This document shows, one piece after another, positions 29,026 through 37,993 of a stretch of 56,019 nt of DNA. Every line of letters begins with the position of its first letter. The first letter of the stretch is position 1. The position numbers and the translations under genes were made by a program. This DNA is from Pseudomonadota bacterium. GTDB taxonomy: Bacteria > Pseudomonadota > Gammaproteobacteria > Burkholderiales > Rhodocyclaceae. The stretch is from assembly GCA_026399515.1 (NCBI GenBank), contig JAPLQT010000114.1, positions 26,069 through 82,087 on the forward strand, written 5' to 3'. The notes under the pieces were generated by a model that was not told where the DNA came from, searched no databases, and worked only from the letters and a program-made list of their open reading frames with translations.

Positions 29026-29655
29026 ATGCCGAGCATCAACAACTACGTCATCGATCAGTTAGTCACCCCGGCATTTGTCCTGTTCTTCTTTATTGGTGGC
29101 CTCGCTGCGGTGTCCATCGGCATTGGGCTGATTTTCAAGAGTCCGAAGATATTCCAGCTTTTCGATATCCTGAATCAATCCGTATCCACCAGAAACGCAA
29201 CCAAACCTCTGGCGATTCATCGCGATAGCAGTCGGTTCTTTTTCAGGCATCGGATCCCGATCGGCGCCATCTTTGTGGTCGGCGCCGTGTATGCGGATTA
29301 CGGTTTGCTCACCGGCGCCGGCAATGCGGCGATCGTTTCCTTATTCAACACCAAACTCCCTCCGGGATATGTCTTCTGGATTGTAGAAAGTCTGCGGTAT
29401 TTCCTCTTGGTAAGCTGCACGGTATCGGTCATCGTCGGGATTCTGATGGTCACGTCTCCGGATACCCTGAAAGCCCTTGAAAATAGCGGGGGCCACTGGG
29501 TTTCGACCCGGCAGATGGCGCCGGGGGCGGAGAAGACTTATTTGACCCTCGACAAATGGGTCGCGGCGTTTCCCAAGACTGCCGGTTCCATCATTCTTTT
29601 CCCTGCATTGGGTATGGTCATGTATTTCGGAGACCAGTTGCTCAAGCGGGTTTAG
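29026..29655 (+). CDS. Four-helix membrane protein, paralogue A
   Basis: This 209-residue protein has four predicted transmembrane helices (about 12-36, 78-98, 120-145, 185-205). I start at ATG 29026, which has GAGG 6 nt upstream. I know no function. Its closest match in this window is the protein at 37327-37932. The two share a first helix followed by a Phe/Leu-Asn stretch, a cytoplasmic 'FRHR/YRHSRVVGA' junction and HWVST after helix 3 (GGHWVSTRQM here, ANHWVSTERL there), and overall length. The pair brackets the glycosylation island. Gene duplication or a shared role in surface assembly would explain this. Confidence 0.7.
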   Translation: MPSINNYVIDQLVTPAFVLFFFIGGLAAVSIGIGLIFKSPKIFQLFDILNQSVSTRNATKPLAIHRDSSRFFFRHRIPIGAIFVVGAVYADYGLLTGAGNAAIVSLFNTKLPPGYVFWIVESLRYFLLVSCTVSVIVGILMVTSPDTLKALENSGGHWVSTRQMAPGAEKTYLTLDKWVAAFPKTAGSIILFPALGMVMYFGDQLLKRV

Positions 29656-29769
29656 CATGCACATCCAGCCGTTTTGAATTCACGGCATATGAATTCCGGA
29701 ATTGCCGGCGCCATGTGATTGAATGCGCTATCTGCGAAGAGCAGTCATATTGGGTTTCGGGCAGCACTT

Positions 29770-30348
29770 ATGAACTTTTCCCAATTCATCTACTCCTGGA
29801 GTACCAGCATGCTGATGTCCTCCAAGCTTGCTCCGACAATTGACCCGGTCCTTGGCGAATCCAGATTATCGGACATAGCGCCTATTTTTAACCTGATCCA
29901 GAATGGCAGCCTGAACGGGCATTTCTCCAATCTCTATACCCGGCCCCGGTACATGGCGGGCCTGGGGATACAGTTGTTCTCATTGTGCAAGAACGGCAGG
30001 ATCAAGTTGCCCGACGGAACATGGCATCAGGCCAAAATGAAGGTTCTCCGAGTTGGGGGTGATTTTGCCGGGTTTGTCATTCTTCGGCACGATGCTCATC
30101 AACCGGCGGAATCCGAAATATATATGTGCGGCCTGGAGAATGATTTCCGCGGGCAAGGATTGGGCGAATGGCTGCTGGGGGCGGCGCTATCGGAAGTCCC
30201 CGTTGGACACACGGTGTTTGCCGACTGTTTACCCAATTCGGTCCAGATGAAGACATTGTTGATGAAGCTTCGGTTTGACGAGGTCAAATTACCCGCGTCC
30301 GCGCAGATTTCCTCATTGGCGCGGCGTTTCGCCTACCACGTAACATAA
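29770..30348 (+). CDS. GNAT-like N-acetyltransferase
   Basis: This protein has about 192 residues from ATG 29770. The acetyl-CoA motif A is visible at about residues 120-140 as CGLENDFRGQGLGEWLLGAA, with the R-G-x-G-L-G pyrophosphate loop. Before it comes a strand pair (KVLRVGGDFAGFVILRHDA), and the end has LLMKLRFDEVKL, a common GNAT C-terminal helix and strand. The first 50 residues are variable, so the start is uncertain; ATGs at 29809 and 29815 are also possible. The substrate is unknown; sugar-amine or pilin acetylation would fit the neighbours, but this is inference. It lies downstream of membrane protein A on the same strand and ends at a shared bidirectional hairpin. Confidence 0.72.
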   Translation: MNFSQFIYSWSTSMLMSSKLAPTIDPVLGESRLSDIAPIFNLIQNGSLNGHFSNLYTRPRYMAGLGIQLFSLCKNGRIKLPDGTWHQAKMKVLRVGGDFAGFVILRHDAHQPAESEIYMCGLENDFRGQGLGEWLLGAALSEVPVGHTVFADCLPNSVQMKTLLMKLRFDEVKLPASAQISSLARRFAYHVT

Positions 30349-30360
30349 CAACGCACCGCA

Positions 30361-30390
30361 CAGCGGTGAATGCCGAACTGTTCACCGCTG
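30361..30390. terminator. Bidirectional terminator-like hairpin
   Basis: A perfect 10-bp stem CAGCGGTGAA/TTCACCGCTG with a 10-nt loop lies in the 85-bp gap between the convergent GNAT gene and the gtr operon. There is no long T run, so efficiency is uncertain. Confidence 0.6.
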
Positions 30391-30433
30391 GCGCGCTCCC
30401 TGAGGCGCCTGCTTCCACGGACGACGCCGAATG

Positions 30434-32236
30434 TCAAACAGATCCGCGTCGTAAGAAATTGCGCGAGATCCAACCAAGCGCAGCCAGGGCCACCAAGGCC
30501 AAAGACAACTGAGTCACCAGATTTGCCGCCCTCTGCCCCGGTGATATTTGAAACGCGTAGGGGCGATATTCGGCAAAATCTTTTGCCTGCGCCAATTGAT
30601 CGGCCCGGAAGCGGTCTCCCGGCCGGCAGTTGTTTTCTCGTGGAAATACATAGCAGGCCGGATTCTTGAGGTTAAGGAAACCGTCATGCTCCTCGAAGAC
30701 TGAACCCTGCCTGAGTCCTTCCGCGGAATACTTTTCCAGTTGATAACCGAAGATCGGGTTGTAGCAATAGACCTGGGAAACCCCGCCAAGGAAAGTATCG
30801 TTTCCATGCAATTGAATCCGACTCGAGCCATTCCGGATTACCGCCGAAGTCCCGAGTGTTTCCACTTTTGGGGTGAATTTTCCGCTACGCAATTGGCTGT
30901 CCGCTATCAGTATCGGCCGGGCATCATAGCCTTGCGACAGATAGAATTCCCGGGGCTCAAACGCGGTCTGCAGGACTGTGGCAAGCAGGCAGAGTGCGGT
31001 GACGAAGACGCCGGCTTTCCCCCATCTTGCCCTTTCCAGCAACAGACCGACGCCAACCGCTATGAACGGTATATAGACAATTACCCAACGCACTGCCGAG
31101 CTGGCGGAGCTGAGAATCGGCACAGTCTTGAGGAAGGCGTTCCAAGCCGGATGATAAACATTGAAAGCGACCGGCCAAATCAAACCGAGGAACAACAAGA
31201 GCCAAAGCAGAAGCCGGCGTGGGGAAACCGAAGTCCGCCATGTTCCATGGCGCGCCAGGTCTACTACCAAGGCAAGCGCCAGCGGCAGCACGACCACGCC
31301 AAAGTTAAAGGCCCACTCGTGAGGCGCCAATCCCCACTGCACATTCACCAAGCGGGCACTGCCGAGTTCATATGCCCATTGAGAGGGTAGGAAAAGCGCG
31401 CCGAAAATCATGATGAACGCGTCATGAATCGATGCGGCCCCCGGAAGCAGATAATCCGTTCGTTGAAAATTCGCAAGAAAGGAAAACGAAGCCCAGAGTT
31501 TTGCGGCGGACAGACCGATCCCGACGAAGCCGGCCAGCATCCCTCGGACAAGAAAACCGACGAGAGAACCGCCATTCAAGGCACGCACCAAGGCGACCAA
31601 CAGGATCGACAAGCCTCCTGCGAGTATCAGAGTTCCAAAACCGGAATGCACCCAATAGGCGAGCAAGACACCGGCTCCCGTCGCAACGGCCAGATTGGCG
31701 GCCGGGCGCCGAACGGGGATAAGCAGCAGCAGGGCGATCCAGGGTACAAGCGCAAAACCGTGGTAGCCCAGATGTCCGGCCAGCATTCGGTGGGGCAGGA
31801 AGCCGTTGAACATCAGCAAGCCACCCACAAGCATTCCGACAGCAGGGCTCGAATTGAAGACTCGACGCATCAGGAAGTAGCCGCCCCAGAACATCATCGC
31901 TGCACTGATCAGCAGGACCCAGTAGACGGCTGTGAGCGGAGAAACAACGAAGCTTAATAGCTGCGGCAAGGAGTAGTAGGCGGATTGCGGATCCGCAAAA
32001 AACGGCTCCCCAGCGCAGAATGCCGGCGTGAACCAGGGAGGATCCAGACCGTTGTTGCGGAACCAGAAGTAGCCGTCCAACAAACTCGGAAACGCCAACG
32101 AATAATCATGGCCGACAGTGCCTTGCGCTAGCGGGAAGAAGGGGCGAAAGATAAGGACGAAAGCCGCAAATAGCAGAGAAAACGACAACGCGATTCGGAG
32201 TCGGGACGAAACGAACATGACGGGCAAGTTCCGCAT
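30434..32236 (-). CDS. Large multi-pass membrane protein, probable GT-C-type glycosyltransferase
   Basis: This 600-residue protein has about 12 hydrophobic helices. I start at ATG 32236, which overlaps the GtrA stop (TAATG); the longer open frame reads through gtrA. An early periplasmic loop has QGTVGHDYSLAFPSLLDGYF and PPWFTPAFCAGEPFFADPQS. This DPxSxYYP-like loop is seen in polyprenol-sugar-using YfhO/GT-C membrane enzymes. The C-terminal 130 residues form a soluble domain with several cysteines before a final helix. By position after gtrB and gtrA homologues it fills the place of the serotype-specific Gtr transferase. Its sugar and acceptor are unknown. Confidence 0.7.
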   Translation of the reverse strand: MRNLPVMFVSSRLRIALSFSLLFAAFVLIFRPFFPLAQGTVGHDYSLAFPSLLDGYFWFRNNGLDPPWFTPAFCAGEPFFADPQSAYYSLPQLLSFVVSPLTAVYWVLLISAAMMFWGGYFLMRRVFNSSPAVGMLVGGLLMFNGFLPHRMLAGHLGYHGFALVPWIALLLLIPVRRPAANLAVATGAGVLLAYWVHSGFGTLILAGGLSILLVALVRALNGGSLVGFLVRGMLAGFVGIGLSAAKLWASFSFLANFQRTDYLLPGAASIHDAFIMIFGALFLPSQWAYELGSARLVNVQWGLAPHEWAFNFGVVVLPLALALVVDLARHGTWRTSVSPRRLLLWLLLFLGLIWPVAFNVYHPAWNAFLKTVPILSSASSAVRWVIVYIPFIAVGVGLLLERARWGKAGVFVTALCLLATVLQTAFEPREFYLSQGYDARPILIADSQLRSGKFTPKVETLGTSAVIRNGSSRIQLHGNDTFLGGVSQVYCYNPIFGYQLEKYSAEGLRQGSVFEEHDGFLNLKNPACYVFPRENNCRPGDRFRADQLAQAKDFAEYRPYAFQISPGQRAANLVTQLSLALVALAALGWISRNFLRRGSV

Positions 32237-32643
32237 TAATTCACCCGAAAAGAAAAGTGCTTGTGCAGTAAGTAGCTTGCACAAACCGAGACGATAGTTC
32301 CGATCATTTGGGAGATCAGAACATTCAGACCTCCCGCCTCGACCAACAACCACAGCAGGACGAGATTCAGGCTCAGCGTCGCAAGATTGGCAAGATTGAA
32401 ACGCCAATATTGGGCCAGCCAAGGGGCGCTGGAGACAAAGACCCAGCGTCTCTGGGTTATGAACGACACAGTGACAGCCAGAAAATGGGAAATTGCGGCG
32501 ACGAACAAGTAGTGAAGACTATCCCCCAGGATCCCGTAGATGAGCAGGAATACAAGATAACCGAAGGCGGTATTCGAGGCTCCGACAACGAGAAAGCGCA
32601 GCTTCCGGTTGCCGCGCCAAGCGTCACCGGGAGATTGTCGCAT
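32236..32643 (-). CDS. gtrA: GtrA-family flippase-like membrane protein
   Basis: This 135-residue protein (from MRQSPGDAWRGNRKL) has four transmembrane helices. The GtrA signature LRFLVVGASNTAFGYLVFLL opens helix 1, ISHFLAVTVSFITQRRWVF lies at helix 2, and SYLLHKHFSFRVN forms the C-terminus. GtrA proteins are thought to flip undecaprenyl-phosphate-linked glucose or similar sugars to the periplasm. A TTG at 32682 would extend the N-terminus by 13 residues. It lies between a GtrB-like transferase and a large membrane protein, the three-part organisation of serotype-conversion operons. Confidence 0.87.
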   Translation of the reverse strand: MRQSPGDAWRGNRKLRFLVVGASNTAFGYLVFLLIYGILGDSLHYLFVAAISHFLAVTVSFITQRRWVFVSSAPWLAQYWRFNLANLATLSLNLVLLWLLVEAGGLNVLISQMIGTIVSVCASYLLHKHFSFRVN

Positions 32644-32718
32644 ATCGCTGTTTCCCGCCGTTCCGGATGGACCTGGACGCAATCCAATTACGCATCGAGG
32701 CGGCTGTCTAGCTCGGGC

Positions 32719-33678
32719 TCAAGAATCTTCCGCGCCGCGGGAAGGTTCGTCGAAGTTGACCCGTTCCTTTTCCACCACCAAGGGACGACGCAGCACCTGG
32801 GTATGGATGGCGCCGATGTATTCCCCCAGAATTCCGATGAAGAACAGTTGGATCGAGGCAAAGAAGAATATGCCAATCAGGATGGGTGCGGTTCCGAGGG
32901 AAAAGCTATCCCAGTACATCAACTTGGCCACAAGATAGCCAAAGGCGACCAAGAGGCTGACAGCCGACAGGGCAAATCCGACCATGGTGGCGATGCGTAA
33001 CGGCACCTTCGAGTGGCTGGTGATACCCAGCATGGCTATGTCGTAGAGGGTATAGAAATTGTTCTTGGTTATTCCTCTTGCCCGCTTGGGTTGCCGATAG
33101 GGAACTTCAGCGACAGGAAAACCAATCTCCAAAATCAGTCCTCTAAAATAGGGATACGGATCATCGAGCTTACGGAGGATCTCGATTACCGAACGGTCAT
33201 ACAGGCCAAAACCCGAGAAATTCTGGATCAAACTGATGTCGGACAGACCGTGGATCAGCCGATAATACGCTCGGCGCAGCAACCACATCGCCTTGGACTC
33301 TTGACTGGAGTCCTTTACGGCAACGACGATCTTATGGCCTTCCTGCCACGCGCCGATGAACTTCGCGATCAATTCGGGAGGCTCTTGCAAGTCCGACACC
33401 ATTTGCACGATGGCATCGCCGCGAGCCTGGAGCATGCCATGTATGGGTGACCTGATATGCCCGAAATTCCTGGTGTTCACAATCAGCTTCAGGTTCGGGT
33501 CGATCGCGGCCAATGCCTTGATCCTCGCGACGGTCTTGTCCGTCGACGCATTGTCGATAAATATGTGCTCGTATCGATAGTCGGGCATGCCGGCGAACAC
33601 CGCCTTGACTTGCCGGTAAACGTGTTCGACGTTTTCTTCCTCGTTATAGCATGGGGTGACAACACTGATCAGGCGCAT
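32719..33678 (-). CDS. gtrB: GT2 polyprenyl-phosphate glycosyltransferase (GtrB/ArnC type)
   Basis: This 319-residue enzyme has an N-terminal GT-A domain beginning ISVVTPCYNEEENVEHVY. The motifs are IDNASTDKTVARI, NFGHIRSPIHGMLQA and MVSDLQEPPELI (DxD-like metal site). Two C-terminal transmembrane helices (about 230-255 and 265-290) end GEYIGAIHTQVLRRP. The family loads a sugar onto undecaprenyl phosphate at the inner membrane face. It is the first gene of a three-gene operon with gtrA and the large membrane protein. A 57-bp gap separates it from the small gene upstream on the same strand. Confidence 0.9.
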   Translation of the reverse strand: MRLISVVTPCYNEEENVEHVYRQVKAVFAGMPDYRYEHIFIDNASTDKTVARIKALAAIDPNLKLIVNTRNFGHIRSPIHGMLQARGDAIVQMVSDLQEPPELIAKFIGAWQEGHKIVVAVKDSSQESKAMWLLRRAYYRLIHGLSDISLIQNFSGFGLYDRSVIEILRKLDDPYPYFRGLILEIGFPVAEVPYRQPKRARGITKNNFYTLYDIAMLGITSHSKVPLRIATMVGFALSAVSLLVAFGYLVAKLMYWDSFSLGTAPILIGIFFFASIQLFFIGILGEYIGAIHTQVLRRPLVVEKERVNFDEPSRGAEDS

Positions 33679-33735
33679 GGACGGGTTCTGCCTTCTGCAC
33701 GTGCGATCTGTTGTCTCAGTCCTGACAGACCGGGG

Positions 33736-34047
33736 TCAATAGTTGCCGACGGCAATTGCGGTCAACGCTTCCGACATCAATCGTTTGACCAAGGCACCCT
33801 CATACCCAACCGAGACCAACTCCTTTTGAAGGGTCCGCGCGAAAACAATACGCCGGATCAAACCCATCTTCTCGACGTTCTGAATCTCTTGGGCTCGCAG
33901 CCGAAGTTGGCTGGCTGTTCGCTGAAACATATCCAAGGCCTTGCGCCCGGAAAGCCCCTGCAACGTCGGTGGAAAGTCAGTAGCGACTTGGCGTGCGAGA
34001 TCGGTAGCCGTCTGACGTGTCTTGGCAAACATAGTAAGATGTCCCAT
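33736..34047 (-). CDS. Hypothetical helical protein, 103 residues
   Basis: I do not recognise this protein. It appears mainly alpha-helical and soluble, with short amphipathic stretches (ALDMFQRTASQLRLRAQEIQ, RIVFARTLQKELVSVGYEG). No signal peptide, cysteine or repeat is present. It could start at ATG 34047 or at ATG 34032; neither has a good ribosome site. It lies upstream of the gtr operon on the same strand and diverges from the TPR gene across 76 bp, so it may be the first gene of that transcript. GC is lower than in the flanking housekeeping regions. Confidence 0.5.
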   Translation of the reverse strand: MGHLTMFAKTRQTATDLARQVATDFPPTLQGLSGRKALDMFQRTASQLRLRAQEIQNVEKMGLIRRIVFARTLQKELVSVGYEGALVKRLMSEALTAIAVGNY

Positions 34048-34123
34048 CTAGGATACTTGACCGACATTTTCGCATGGATTCGACGTTTGGCACATGTGAA
34101 GATGCGCGGCTGGAGGGCGCGGA

Positions 34124-36106
34124 ATGAAAGGGTTGAGAGCTTGGCTTTCAAGACGGAAGGCTCCCGACGAACCGCTCCGCGATAGCGGTACTTTTTTATG
34201 GGAATCTGTCGCGGCAGTCCTGGCGAATGGAAGCGAAGAGACCGAGCAAGATAGAGCTGCCCTGCTCGACTGGCTTGATGGGACCGCGCGTGAATTGCTG
34301 GAAGGATGCTTAGCCCAAAAAGATCAACTTGACGGCAAGCTGGTCGATCATCTGCGCTCATGGATATTGAAGACCGATTTCGCGGAATCCACTTTTGCCG
34401 AAGGCAAGCTATGGGAATGGCTCAAGCGAACGCAATCGGCCGAGTCTTCCTATCGTGCCTGCCTGTCAAGACTCCCATCGCATTCTAAGGCAAATAACCA
34501 GTTGGGTTTATTGCTTCTTGCCAAGGATCAATACGACGAGGCCATTGCCTGCCTCGGTAGTGCAATTCAGAGCGATCCCGGCAACGCCATTTTCCACAAC
34601 AACCTGGGAATTGCGCTTTGGCAAGTGGGCGAACTCGATGATGCCTTTAGCCGGTTCCATAAAGCCTGGGAACTTGACCCGGCACATCCGGATATTCGCC
34701 GCAATCTTTACAACGCAGCTACGGAACTGAATTTTATGGGCGTGGCCAAGGAGGTCGTGGATCATGCTTTGTCTGCGAGGAAAGCCAGTTGCGGCGACTT
34801 GGGGGAGGCGCTTTCCGGATTGTCGAATGACGATCCGGAATGGCCCTTTGTCGCTCAAGCCGATCTGGCGCAGAAATCCGGCGATCTCGAGCAAGCTGAA
34901 TCGCTCTTTCAAGCACTGCTTTCCAAGGATTACCTGGCCGGCCGCACCGGTCTTGGAATGCTGTCTCAGACTCGAGGCGATTTCGCTTCCGCGGCATCGA
35001 GCTTTCGCGAAGTAGCTGCTTATAACCCGGGAAACCCGGGTGCCCAGTTTAATTTGGCGGTCGCTCTTGCTTCACAAGGCGATTTCGACAATGCTTTGGA
35101 TTCGCTTGACCGTTCGATCCGCATCGACCCCACCAATCCCCGTGTCCTCTATATGCGTGCGACGCTCTGTTTGAGCTTGGGACGCTGGGAGGAAGGATGG
35201 CGCGACTACGAATCAAGGCTGCGCTTCGGCGAACAGCTTTTTCTATACGTCGACTTTGATCGGGGAGCGATCTGGCGGGGGGAATCCCTGGTGGGGAAGA
35301 CGGTGGCATTGGTCGGCGAGCAGGGGGTTGGCGACCAAATTCAATTTGTGCGCTTTGCCACCAAGCTCGCCGAATCGGGTGCCGAAGTAGTCGTGTACTG
35401 CGGACCAGAACTGAAGCGACTTGTTGCGAGCGTTCCGGGCGTGGCAAAAGTCTGCGCAAAGGGGGATCCCTTTATTCCCTATGATTTCTGGATTCCGATG
35501 TTGTCACTCCCCAGAGTACTCAATATCAATAGCGAGTCTTTTCAGGTCGCACTTCCGTATGTCGCACCGCAGTTGAAGGACCGGCAATATTGGCACAGCC
35601 GTCTTGGGCAGAACCTCGGATTGAAGGTCGGGGTGGTCTGGTCCGGCAATCCCAACTACGGACTGAAGGCTGGCCACCTGGATCGGCGTCGGAGCTTGCC
35701 TCTCGAGTTACTTGCCCCATTGTGGGAGGCACGTAATGTCACTTTCTACAGCTTGCAGAAGGGGCGCCCACGTGAGCAGATCGACGCGTTCAGCTTACGC
35801 CACGAGCTCGTGGACTACTCCGATGAGTGGGCTGATTACGCCGATACGGCCGCATTCATGGTGGCGCTCGATCTAGTGATCACGGTGGACACTTCGGTCG
35901 CTCATCTCGCCGGCGCGCTGGCAAAACCTGTATGGATCTTGTCGCGCTACGATGCCTGTTGGCGTTGGTTAAACCATCGAGAGGACTCTCCTTGGTATCC
36001 ATCCGCCCGACTCTTCAGGCAGGAGCCCGCCGAAAGCTGGGCTCCCGTAGTCAAGCGTGTTGCAAATGCATTATGTGAGTTGGTAAAAGGGAATGAACGT
36101 TCGTGA
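34124..36106 (+). CDS. TPR protein with C-terminal glycosyltransferase-like (GT9) domain
   Basis: This 660-residue protein has an N-terminal helical part and TPR repeats from about residue 100 to 370 (NNQLGLLLLAKDQYDEAIAC, HNNLGIALWQVGELDDAFSR, FNLAVALASQGDFDNALDSL). The C-terminal part from about 400 has LVGEQGVGDQIQFVRFA, VGVVWSGNPNY and DLVITVDTSVAHLAGALAKP. The latter is the nucleotide-sugar site of the heptosyltransferase/GT9-like domain found in TPR-O-linked transferases. A GGAGG lies 7 nt before the ATG. TPR-GT fusions often glycosylate surface proteins or flagellin, and a role on the pilus is plausible but not shown. The methyltransferase follows 112 bp later. Confidence 0.8.
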   Translation: MKGLRAWLSRRKAPDEPLRDSGTFLWESVAAVLANGSEETEQDRAALLDWLDGTARELLEGCLAQKDQLDGKLVDHLRSWILKTDFAESTFAEGKLWEWLKRTQSAESSYRACLSRLPSHSKANNQLGLLLLAKDQYDEAIACLGSAIQSDPGNAIFHNNLGIALWQVGELDDAFSRFHKAWELDPAHPDIRRNLYNAATELNFMGVAKEVVDHALSARKASCGDLGEALSGLSNDDPEWPFVAQADLAQKSGDLEQAESLFQALLSKDYLAGRTGLGMLSQTRGDFASAASSFREVAAYNPGNPGAQFNLAVALASQGDFDNALDSLDRSIRIDPTNPRVLYMRATLCLSLGRWEEGWRDYESRLRFGEQLFLYVDFDRGAIWRGESLVGKTVALVGEQGVGDQIQFVRFATKLAESGAEVVVYCGPELKRLVASVPGVAKVCAKGDPFIPYDFWIPMLSLPRVLNINSESFQVALPYVAPQLKDRQYWHSRLGQNLGLKVGVVWSGNPNYGLKAGHLDRRRSLPLELLAPLWEARNVTFYSLQKGRPREQIDAFSLRHELVDYSDEWADYADTAAFMVALDLVITVDTSVAHLAGALAKPVWILSRYDACWRWLNHREDSPWYPSARLFRQEPAESWAPVVKRVANALCELVKGNERS

Positions 36107-36218
36107 GCGCCTTTGCGCTGTGCTCGCGTTAGTCGCCGTAGCTTCAGTCTGACAGTAGAGTTGATTTTTCGACGCGAAGCGGACGTGACGGAAAACATTG
36201 TTTTCGGGGAGATTCAAG

Positions 36219-36806
36219 ATGTGGGAACAATCCAAGGCTGCTCGGCGACGCTATTTCGACGGGGCATTCCACTCAACGTATTTTGTGGGACAGGGAATCG
36301 ATATTGGTAGCGGAAACGATCCTCTGGGTAATTGCGCGCCGATGTTCAATGCTATTGAGTCAGTGGGAACCTGGGATATCGACGACGGGGACGCTCAGTT
36401 GATGGCGAAGATATCCAGCGAGTCCCTCGACTTCGTCCACTCCAGCCATTGTTTGGAGCACATGCGCGATCCCAGGGAAGCACTACGCAACTGGTTGCGC
36501 ATACTCAGACCGGGTGGGCATCTGATCGTCACCGTCCCGGATGAAGATCTGTATGAGCTGGGAAATTGGCCAAGTCGATTCAATTCTGACCACAAATGGA
36601 CTTTTACAATTTGCAAGTCCCACAGTTGGTCGCCGAACTCGATCAACGTGGTCGATCTGATCAGAGAATTCGCAAGCCAGATATCGGCCGAAAGACTCAC
36701 ACTATTGCGGGATTTCTTTAATCCTGAACTCGCCGCAAACAGTGTGGATCAAACACTCGGACCGATGGCTGAATGCGCTATCGAGTTCGTCTGGTGTAAG
36801 AGATAG
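36219..36806 (+). CDS. SAM-dependent methyltransferase
   Basis: This 195-residue class I methyltransferase starts at ATG 36219 with GGGGAGA upstream. Motif I is GIDIGSGNDPLG (about residue 25), and the acidic residue after strand 2 is in TWDIDDGDA. The type-11 hallmark is FVHSSHCLEHMRDPREALRN followed by WLRILRPGGHLIVTVPDE. Proteins of this type commonly methylate sugars in O-antigen and surface glycan clusters. The neighbouring TPR-glycosyltransferase on the same strand supports that, but the substrate is not deducible. It is slightly shorter than the usual 220-250 residues. Confidence 0.82.
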   Translation: MWEQSKAARRRYFDGAFHSTYFVGQGIDIGSGNDPLGNCAPMFNAIESVGTWDIDDGDAQLMAKISSESLDFVHSSHCLEHMRDPREALRNWLRILRPGGHLIVTVPDEDLYELGNWPSRFNSDHKWTFTICKSHSWSPNSINVVDLIREFASQISAERLTLLRDFFNPELAANSVDQTLGPMAECAIEFVWCKR

Positions 36807-36834
36807 GATGCATGGCGATGCCGCGCATCCTATC
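36802..36834. terminator. Bidirectional hairpin between methyltransferase and mshA
   Basis: A perfect 10-bp inverted repeat GATAGGATGC/GCATCCTATC with a 13-nt loop begins in the methyltransferase stop codon and ends 21 bp before the mshA stop. It suits two convergent genes. A T run is missing. Confidence 0.6.
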
Positions 36835-36855
36835 AATCCAGCATAGCGGGGAAAA

Positions 36856-37221
36856 TCAGGCGCCGATTGCCTGGAAGACGTTGGTCGTCCCATTGCTTCC
36901 AGTCAAGGTACAACTGGCAGCGGCTCCTGATGTCAATGCAGCGGCGCCAAGAGTGTAACCCGTCGCCGGATACTGAACCATGATATTCACCAGCGCGGTG
37001 CAGTTCGCGGCGGCACTTCCCAGGTTCATTTGCCGTGCGGCATAATTGGACGCCGAAGCGGCAGCCAACCCACCCGCCACACCGTCAGTTGCCGCTTGGG
37101 CGGCTTGTGCCTTCATATCGACGAACTTCGGCAGCGCCGTCGCCGCGAGGATGCCGAGAATCACGATCACTACCACCAATTCGATCAGGGTAAAGCCCGA
37201 TTGTTCATGTTGCTTGTTCAT
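36856..37221 (-). CDS. mshA: MSHA major pilin MshA
   Basis: This 121-residue prepilin has a short leader MNKQHEQSG and the processing site SGFTLIELVVVIVILGILAA. The segment TALPKFVDMKAQAAQAATDG is the MshA signature. The variable C-terminal part has two cysteines (ANCTALV, ASCTLTG) that would form the disulfide loop. The start is the ATG with AAGGAGA 7 nt upstream, a strong ribosome site for an abundant protein. It is the main shaft subunit. Its separation from mshC/D by 15 kb is unusual. A sigma-70-like promoter lies directly upstream. Confidence 0.88.
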   Translation of the reverse strand: MNKQHEQSGFTLIELVVVIVILGILAATALPKFVDMKAQAAQAATDGVAGGLAAASASNYAARQMNLGSAAANCTALVNIMVQYPATGYTLGAAALTSGAAASCTLTGSNGTTNVFQAIGA

Positions 37222-37287
37222 TTTCACTCTCCTTAATACAGTTAGGGCCGCAGCCCAAGTCCAGAAGTCGCAACTCCTGAGTCGCTA

Positions 37288-37316
37288 TAGATAACATAAA
37301 GCACTAAATATTGCAA
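37288..37316 (-). promoter_or_regulatory. Putative sigma-70 promoter of mshA
   Basis: On the minus strand TTGCAA (37311-37316) and TATCTA (37288-37293) are 17 bp apart, about 65 bp before the mshA start. The 5' leader contains a small GGGC/GCCC hairpin. The match is fair, not perfect. Confidence 0.45.
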
Positions 37317-37326
37317 ATTGCAGCCA

Positions 37327-37932
37327 CTACTTCCAAGCACCCCGGAATAGGAAATAACCAAGTACGACCAGGATGTACAGACTACCGAGCAAGATCGACA
37401 CACCGGCAAGTCGGGGATGGCGAAGGATCGATTGCTCGGCCGAAAAGTGCATGTTGTTGAACAGCGCCAGCAGCCGCTCGGTGGACACCCAATGATTTGC
37501 GGATTTCTCGATATCACGCAACAGGCTGGGCTTGGCAAGGACGATGATGCCGACCATCGCCGAGAGAATGCCGCCGACCAGTATCATTCCTATCAGAGCG
37601 TCCGATAACCACCAATAATCCCGCGGAACAAAGGCGGATATTGTTCTCGGGTTATAACTGAAGAGGAAAGTGTAGAGAACGATCAAGGCTCCTACGAACA
37701 GGCCAGCCCCCACGACACGGCTATGCCGGTAGAAATACCGCTCTGTCCAGCGGGGTCGATCCAGCATCTGTCCGAAGTGGCCCGCACCAACCCAGCGTGA
37801 CGAATATTGATTCAGCTTCAAGACTTGCTGCGGGTTGAACAGCAGCCCCGCACCGACAAAAACTCCAATAGCACTACCGATCCACAGGAACACCAGGAAG
37901 GATTGGTTCAATATTTCATTCAATATATCCAT
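37327..37932 (-). CDS. Four-helix membrane protein, paralogue B
   Basis: This 201-residue protein has four hydrophobic helices (about 12-32, 75-95, 108-132, 178-197). It matches the protein at 29026-29655 in length and topology and in the motifs RHSRVVGAGLFVGAL and ANHWVSTERLLALF. The function is unknown. It sits between mshA and an mshB-like pilin on the same strand. It could help pilin handling or anchor surface glycan enzymes, but nothing in the sequence proves either. It is probably cotranscribed with the mshB-like gene, 61 bp upstream. Confidence 0.72.
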   Translation of the reverse strand: MDILNEILNQSFLVFLWIGSAIGVFVGAGLLFNPQQVLKLNQYSSRWVGAGHFGQMLDRPRWTERYFYRHSRVVGAGLFVGALIVLYTFLFSYNPRTISAFVPRDYWWLSDALIGMILVGGILSAMVGIIVLAKPSLLRDIEKSANHWVSTERLLALFNNMHFSAEQSILRHPRLAGVSILLGSLYILVVLGYFLFRGAWK

Positions 37933-37993
37933 GTGAATATCTGGTCAATACCGTTGATCTTGCCAAGTAATCCTTCTCATTAACGGAATAAGC

